Translations under genes and position numbers: made by a program
In this document: positions 13,141-16,730 of the stretch, one piece after another
Position numbering within the stretch: the first letter of the stretch is position 1
Layout: each line of letters begins with the position of its first letter
Notes under the pieces: model-generated
What the model was told of the DNA's origin: nothing
Seen by the model: only the letters and a program-made list of their open reading frames with translations
Database searches by the model: none
DNA from: Phycisphaerales bacterium
GTDB taxonomy: Bacteria; Planctomycetota; Phycisphaerae; SM23-33
NCBI GenBank assembly: GCA_003171235.1
Contig: PMYM01000030.1
Coordinates: 1,435 to 18,164 of the forward strand
Length of the DNA: 16,730 nucleotides
Direction: 5' to 3'

Positions 13141-13545
13141 GAGTGGAATCCTGCATCTGGCTGCCTGGGCCGGTGTTGAGCGGATCGCCCCTGGCGGGCG
13201 ATCATCACCGGGCGCCAGGCGCCGTCAGCCGGCGGATGCTTGCTGGCCGGCACAGCGGAGCGCGGGGCTGGGCGAAGGGCAGAAGCAACTTGAGCCTTTT
13301 CACTACGGTCATTGTCACGGCTGTAGCGGTCACTTCCTTCTATGATAGCGGTCGATATCCCGCCCCGGATGGGAGGCCGGCTTGGCTGCTTGAGCATCCG
13401 GCGGGCAATCCCCCCGACCATGAAATCTGCTTAAGTCGCTAAGTTGAGTTGAACGCTCAGATTAGGCGCCGACGCAGGGAAACTCTTAAGCTCAAAACCA
13501 TGCCCGTCCTAGGCAAATCCATTAGGCCGAAAATATCGCCGACGC
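13141..13545. other. Non-coding gap with small stems and short direct repeats
   Basis: No convincing gene. A tight hairpin GATCGCCC-CTGGC-GGGCGATC sits at 13183-13203. Further on, ATTAGGC followed by CGCCGACGC occurs twice (13461-13475 and 13521-13545). Two small stem candidates lie just before (CTTA/TAAG near 13431-13442; TGAG/CTCA near 13445-13459). Open frames here have no recognisable protein signature. It was checked for RNase P, SRP, tmRNA and common riboswitch cores from memory, and none fit. Confidence 0.45.
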
Positions 13546-13734
13546 TTAGCCTGGCGAACCCCCGCCGCCGGCCGGCGGTTGGCCGTCGGCTTTGTCGTCT
13601 TTATCCTGGTTGTCCAGCAGGCAGGACGGGCCGCAGCAGGAACAGCCCCCGCCCTTGCCCGTCAAGCTGCGGTGGGCCTGCCGGATGAGCATCAAGGCCG
13701 CCGCCACCACTATCGCTATCGCCAACCACTGCAT
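13546..13734 (-). CDS. Small Cys-rich single-span membrane protein, FeoB-associated type
   Basis: A 62-residue protein: an N-terminal transmembrane helix (MQWLAIAIVVAAALMLIRQA, about 2-18), a short basic stretch (HRSLTGKGGG), then CSCCGPSC within residues 30-39, and an acidic/Gly-Pro tail. This matches the pattern of FeoB-associated Cys-rich membrane proteins (hydrophobic helix, basic R/K-x-L-x-G-K-G-G, C-x-C-C-x-x-C). In other genomes these lie beside the ferrous iron transporter FeoB and are thought to help handle metal at the membrane. Start ATG 13734 has AGGTGA just upstream (complement of 13738-13743). No feoA or feoB is in this window, so it is either an orphan copy or its partner lies elsewhere. 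The region antisense to it has no better candidate. Confidence 0.7.
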   Translation of the reverse strand: MQWLAIAIVVAAALMLIRQAHRSLTGKGGGCSCCGPSCLLDNQDKDDKADGQPPAGGGGSPG

Positions 13735-13900
13735 GGTTCACCTGTAAACTATACGCCGCCGGGCCCGGCCCGGCGCACATGTATCTTCCGGGCCAGTTGC
13801 CGGTCCACGGTGAACCGGCTGCAGCCGGCCTGGAAGACGAAAGCGGGAAGCCGCCCGCCCGCGGGACATGCGCCCCGGAACTATCGGGCTCCCACGGTGT

Positions 13901-13930
13901 TTGCTTGCAATAGGTATTCAGATGTATGAT
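13901..13930 (+). promoter_or_regulatory. Possible promoter of the esterase gene
   Basis: TTGCTT (13901-13906), an 18-nt spacer and TATGAT (13925-13930) could form a sigma-70 promoter with a leader of about 70 nt. In the leader, GGACGGG (13953-13959) can pair with CCCGTCC (13968-13974), and GGAAGGA (13996-14002) is the ribosome binding site. The rest of 13735-13900 shows no feature. Confidence 0.35.
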
Positions 13931-14008
13931 TCCTGCTGGCCGTGGTGCGTTCGGACGGGCAATACCCCCCGTCCAGGATAGGACACCGCCTTTGCGGAAG
14001 GACTCGTC

Positions 14009-14965
14009 ATGCGGATCGCTTCGGTAGTTTCCGTCGTCGCCATTCTGGGATTGGCCTTGGGCAATCTCCCGGCACAGGTTGTCAATGCGCCCGCCAGCGC
14101 CCCCACCACCCGCCCGGCGGTCAGGTCCATCCAGGGCCCCGAGAAAAAGGCCGGCCTGGATGTTTATGTCGTTGACAGCGATTACCAGGCCAGCCCCGCC
14201 AACCTGTACGTGCTGCTGCCCGACAAGTTCGACAAGGCCATGAAGCAGTACAAGGTGCTGTACGTCCTGCCGTGCTGGGGGCCCAGCAACGACGGCATGA
14301 AGGAGGCCAAGAAGCTTGACCTGGCCAATAAGTACGACATCATCTGCGTCGGCCCCGACTACGTCAGCATGTGCTGGTACGCCGACCACCCCATCACTCC
14401 CAAGATGCTCTACGACAGCTACCTGCCCGAGGTGGTGGTGCCCTTCATCGACAAGACCTATCCCACCATCGCCAAGCCCGAAGGCCGCATACTGGTGGGC
14501 TTCAGCAAGTCGGGCATAGGCGCGGTGAGCGAGCTTCTGCATCACCCCGACGTCTTTGGCCGGGCCGGGGCGTGGGACGCCCCGCTCATGGAAAACAGCA
14601 CTCGCACCGAATATTACGGGCCGCAGGAGTACTTCACGAAGAACTACTACATCCCCGACCTGCTGACCCGTCAGGCCGACATATTCAAGGGCAAGCCCGC
14701 CCGCTTCGCCATCGCCGGCTTCGGCTTCGGGCAAGCCCCGGGCAACATTCAGCAGTGCCATCAGTTGATGGATAAGCTGGGAATTCCCAATTACTGCGAC
14801 GACACCATCCGTCCCCACCATGAATGGGGCAGCGGCTGGTTGGGCCCGCTGGTCAGCGTGCTGATGGCCGAGGACATGACCAAGGTCGCACCCCTCGGGC
14901 CCCTGACCACCCCGACCCGACCGGCCCGTAGGCCTACTTCTCGCCCGGCCAGTGCTACAGACTGA
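14009..14965 (+). CDS. Secreted alpha/beta-hydrolase of the putative-esterase (esterase D-like) family
   Basis: A 318-residue protein with an N-terminal signal peptide (MRIASVVSVVAILGLALGNL, about 1-25) followed by a short Ala/Thr/Pro linker containing TTRPA. The hydrolase fold begins near residue 50: strand LYVLLPDKF, strand VLYVLPCWGPSNDG, and the nucleophile elbow ILVGFSKSGIGAVSELL with Ser166 (GFSKSG, 164-169). A late HHEW (270-273) offers the catalytic His; the acid is not assigned with certainty. The pattern fits the family that includes feruloyl-esterase-like and S-formylglutathione-hydrolase-like enzymes. Export suggests action on extracellular or periplasmic esters, perhaps plant polysaccharide decorations. 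The tail (TPTRPARRPTSRPASA) is low-complexity Thr-Arg-Pro. Start ATG 14009 has GGAAGGA at 13996-14002. Confidence 0.85.
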   Translation: MRIASVVSVVAILGLALGNLPAQVVNAPASAPTTRPAVRSIQGPEKKAGLDVYVVDSDYQASPANLYVLLPDKFDKAMKQYKVLYVLPCWGPSNDGMKEAKKLDLANKYDIICVGPDYVSMCWYADHPITPKMLYDSYLPEVVVPFIDKTYPTIAKPEGRILVGFSKSGIGAVSELLHHPDVFGRAGAWDAPLMENSTRTEYYGPQEYFTKNYYIPDLLTRQADIFKGKPARFAIAGFGFGQAPGNIQQCHQLMDKLGIPNYCDDTIRPHHEWGSGWLGPLVSVLMAEDMTKVAPLGPLTTPTRPARRPTSRPASATD

Positions 14966-15033
14966 TAGCCGCGAACAACACGAACGGCGCGAACAGAAAA
15001 AGACGAACTTTACAAAACGCGGCAAACAAAGTG

Positions 15034-15068
15034 CCACCCCCAAGCGACGCGAAGCAGAGTTTGGGGGT
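15034..15068. repeat. Hairpin with CCCCCAA/TTGGGGG stem
   Basis: ACCCCCAA (15036-15043) pairs with TTGGGGGT (15061-15068) around a 17-nt purine-rich loop. It lies 70 nt after the esterase stop codon and could mark the 3' end of that transcript. It lacks a T-run, so it is not called a terminator. Confidence 0.5.
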
Positions 15069-15135
15069 ACTCCATTATGTCTCGTAAGTCGGGCGATACT
15101 GCCAAGTGGATTTCCTGTGCCACCGGGCGGGTTGG

Positions 15136-15153
15136 GGCTGTCAGGGGACAGCC
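15136..15153. repeat. Compact 7-bp hairpin upstream of the serpin-like gene
   Basis: GGCTGTC (15136-15142) pairs exactly with GACAGCC (15147-15153) around AGGG. It ends 38 nt before the ATG at 15192. It may be part of the leader or the end of the upstream transcript. Nothing else was recognised in 14966-15191. Confidence 0.5.
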
Positions 15154-15191
15154 TAGCGCGGTAAAACTTGCCAGGACCAAAGGGGTGAAAT

Positions 15192-16310
15192 ATGCGCAAG
15201 GCGGCGTACATATTGTTCTGGATCGTATTTTTCTTCCTGATCAATTGCGGCATCCCCTCCTGTGACTTTGGGCATGACTCCAAGTTCACAAACGTGGGGT
15301 TGATCACCGCGAACCAGGAGAATCTGCCTTCCACGACCATCTCGCCCACGCTGAACGAGCCGATTCTGCCCGGGCGAAACGTCCTCTGGTGCGGCACGTT
15401 CCAACTGGCCTGGAACGAGGCCTGCGCCCTGATTGGCGAGGACCTGCACCTGGACGCCGATCCGCCCATGGTGGCCGACCTCAACCGCAGGCAATTCACC
15501 CGGGGCGAGCTTGACGAGGAATCCTACGTGGCCCTGGCTGGTTTCGTCGGCGACGGGATTTTCGCAAAGATCCCCCTTGCCCTTTTGCAGAAGTTCAAAG
15601 GGCAGGCCACGCCGCACTGCCTGCCGGACCCGAAACGGACACCCCGCCCGCAGGATTTCGTCACCTACGCCTACCTCTTCAAGAAACTGGAATTCGACCG
15701 GCCGTTCGAACAGATCGACCGCAAGATGGCTTTCGACGGAGGCCCGACGCAAGTGCCGGTCTTCGGCCTGGGGGAGTACAAGAGCGACCACCAGAAACTC
15801 TATGGGCAGGTCCATATTCTTGATTACCGCGGGGACGACGATTTCGTGATCGAACTGCTGACCAAGGCCCGCAAGGACCGACTGATCCTGGCCAAGTTTC
15901 CGCCAGAGAAAACCTTGGAAGCGACAGTGCGGCAGGTGCAGAAACGCATTACCCAGGCGAACGCAATCGACATGCAGACGGGGGACGTTTTGGCCGTGCC
16001 CAAATTCAACTTCGACCTGACGCGGGAGTACCGCGAACTCTACCAGCGTCTATCCGTCAAGAACCCCAAAGTCGCCGCTGACATCCAGATTCTCAGCGCC
16101 ATTCAGGACATTCGATTCCAGATGGATGAAAAAGGGGTCCGTTTGCGATCTGAATCCCACATTTCCTTTGGATGCGGCGCCGGCAATCCCATGCCCCGCC
16201 ACATATTGATCTTCAACAAGCCCTTCCTGGTAATGATGCAGCGGACGGAGGCGAAAACCCCCTACTTCGCCCTGTGGGTTGGCAACGCCGACCTGTTGGC
16301 AAAGCAGTAG
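15192..16310 (+). CDS. Exported, highly divergent serpin-like protein
   Basis: A 372-residue protein with a hydrophobic N-terminus (AAYILFWIVFFFLI, about 4-17) ending near Cys24 (GIPSC), so secreted or possibly a lipoprotein; the lipobox is poor. Beyond that it has the late-core order of serpins. VPVFGLGEY (188-196) and YGQVHILDYRGDDDFVIELL (204-223) resemble the s2B/s3B strands. VLAVPKFNFDLTREYRELYQ (267-286) fits the serpin PKF...L..L segment. IRFQMDEKGVRLRSES (307-322) lines up with the E-x-x-E-E-G hinge, and RHILIFNKPFLVMMQRTEAK (336-355) with the F-x-x-x-x-P-F-x-F/V-x-I signature, then FALWVGN. The hinge lacks the run of small residues needed for loop insertion, so inhibition of proteases is unlikely. 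The early serpin region is not recognisable. AGGGGTGA (15181-15188) is the ribosome binding site. Confidence 0.55.
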   Translation: MRKAAYILFWIVFFFLINCGIPSCDFGHDSKFTNVGLITANQENLPSTTISPTLNEPILPGRNVLWCGTFQLAWNEACALIGEDLHLDADPPMVADLNRRQFTRGELDEESYVALAGFVGDGIFAKIPLALLQKFKGQATPHCLPDPKRTPRPQDFVTYAYLFKKLEFDRPFEQIDRKMAFDGGPTQVPVFGLGEYKSDHQKLYGQVHILDYRGDDDFVIELLTKARKDRLILAKFPPEKTLEATVRQVQKRITQANAIDMQTGDVLAVPKFNFDLTREYRELYQRLSVKNPKVAADIQILSAIQDIRFQMDEKGVRLRSESHISFGCGAGNPMPRHILIFNKPFLVMMQRTEAKTPYFALWVGNADLLAKQ

Positions 16311-16311
16311 C

Positions 16312-16730
16312 CTATTTCAACTCCACCACCACGCGAAAGCCCGTCCAGGTGAGTTTGCGCCACTCCTGCATGCCCGATCGCGAGGCCGAGCGGCAAAGGC
16401 GCGGCCCATAGCCCCAGGAGCCGCCGCGGCTGACGCGGCTGACTGGATTGTCGCTGCTGGCGTCGGGCCCCTTGGGATCGACGGCCGGCGATCGGGCGTA
16501 GTAATCCTTATCGTACCAATCCGAGCACCACTGGGTGATGTTGCCGTGCATTTCGTACAGGCCCCAGGCGTTGGGCTTGAAAGTCCCCACCGGCATCGAC
16601 TTGCCGCGGTACACGCCTTTTTTGCCCTTGTCCCAGATCATGGTGCCCTCGTAGTTGGCCTGGTCGGAGCTGATCTGGTCGCCGAAGTTGAAGGCGGTGG
16701 TTGTGCCGGCCCGGCAGGCGTACTCCCACT
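16312..16730 (-). CDS. SUMF1/formylglycine-generating-enzyme family protein, 3' part
   Basis: The gene enters from the right edge. The visible frame starts WEYACRAGTTTAFNFGDQIS and contains the family core: VGTFKPNAWGLYEMHGNITQ followed by WCSDWYDKDYY, then PKGPDASSDNPVSRVSRGGS, CRSASRSG and GFRVVVELK at the end. Bacterial proteins of this domain range from true formylglycine-generating enzymes to EgtB-like and kinase-associated forms. In true FGEs two cysteines follow RGGS (as in GGSYMC...YC). By alignment here the first is Tyr and only the second (RLC) remains, so sulfatase activation by the known mechanism is doubtful. The stop is 1 nt from the convergent upstream gene's stop. The N-terminal domain architecture is outside the window. 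Confidence 0.92.
   Translation of the reverse strand, partial: WEYACRAGTTTAFNFGDQISSDQANYEGTMIWDKGKKGVYRGKSMPVGTFKPNAWGLYEMHGNITQWCSDWYDKDYYARSPAVDPKGPDASSDNPVSRVSRGGSWGYGPRLCRSASRSGMQEWRKLTWTGFRVVVELK

Noticed and set aside
13143..13442. A 99-residue open frame and an overlapping 79-residue frame (13449-13688)
   Set aside because: No motif and no convincing start. The second overlaps the better-supported minus-strand Cys-rich gene.
13461..13545. Resemblance of GACGCAGGGAAACTC to the core of a cyclic-di-GMP riboswitch
   Set aside because: The remaining conserved segments and the tetraloop-receptor stem could not be found, and no downstream gene on that strand is positioned to be controlled.
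15136..15153. Intrinsic terminator after the esterase gene
   Set aside because: The stem is good but no T-run follows on the plus strand. It lies nearly 180 nt from the stop codon and close to the next start.
13601..15499. A 632-residue open frame on the minus strand across the esterase gene
   Set aside because: It overlaps the esterase and the start of the serpin-like gene, has no family motif, and such long antisense frames are expected in GC-rich coding DNA.

Overview
The window is GC-rich and gene-dense, and reads as a chromosomal segment of a planctomycete, most likely Phycisphaerae-like. This is inferred from several features together: a secreted beta-helix protein ending in dockerin-like repeats plus a PEP-CTERM signal, Thr-Arg-Pro-rich tails on secreted proteins, a stand-alone CoaC, a Gfo/Idh oxidoreductase, and an SUMF1-type protein. 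No rRNA, tRNA, CRISPR array, phage or complete transposon was recognised.

Layout. (1) 1-1321, plus strand: the 3' end of pheA (ACT domain), then a Thermotoga-type DAHP synthase. Together they cover the first step of the shikimate pathway and the phenylalanine branch. (2) 1466-5433, plus strand: a housekeeping run of tpiA, secG, yicC, gmk, rpoZ and coaC. The SecG is unusual in carrying an extra exported C-terminal domain. (3) 5684-8594, plus strand: a Cys-rich radical SAM enzyme resembling the MJ0619/tetraether-synthase group, then a Gfo/Idh/MocA dehydrogenase, each probably with its own promoter. (4) 8595-11702: an accessory-looking stretch with dinD (plus) and a PEP-CTERM beta-helix protein (minus) meeting tail to tail, with REP-like hairpin pairs on both sides. 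(5) 11703-13734: an M20/AbgB-like amidohydrolase (minus), about 500 nt without a recognised gene, and a small FeoB-associated-type Cys-rich membrane protein (minus). (6) 14009-16730: a secreted esterase (plus), a divergent serpin-like exported protein (plus), and the 3' part of an SUMF1/FGE-like gene (minus), with 1 nt between the last two.

The most distinctive feature is in the intergenic DNA. Nearly every gap holds an inverted repeat. In the first half each gap uses its own short word in opposing arms, often beginning just after a stop codon. Around dinD and the beta-helix gene, four copies of one hairpin family headed by GTAG occur as two inverted pairs, and their stem bases change in a compensatory way. 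This matches the architecture of REP/BIME elements mobilised by RAYT (TnpA-REP) transposases, but no such transposase lies in the window. Other items of interest are the SecG fusion, the tetraether-synthase-like radical SAM protein, the serpin-like protein without an inhibitory hinge, and a perfect 25-bp palindrome upstream of the amidohydrolase.
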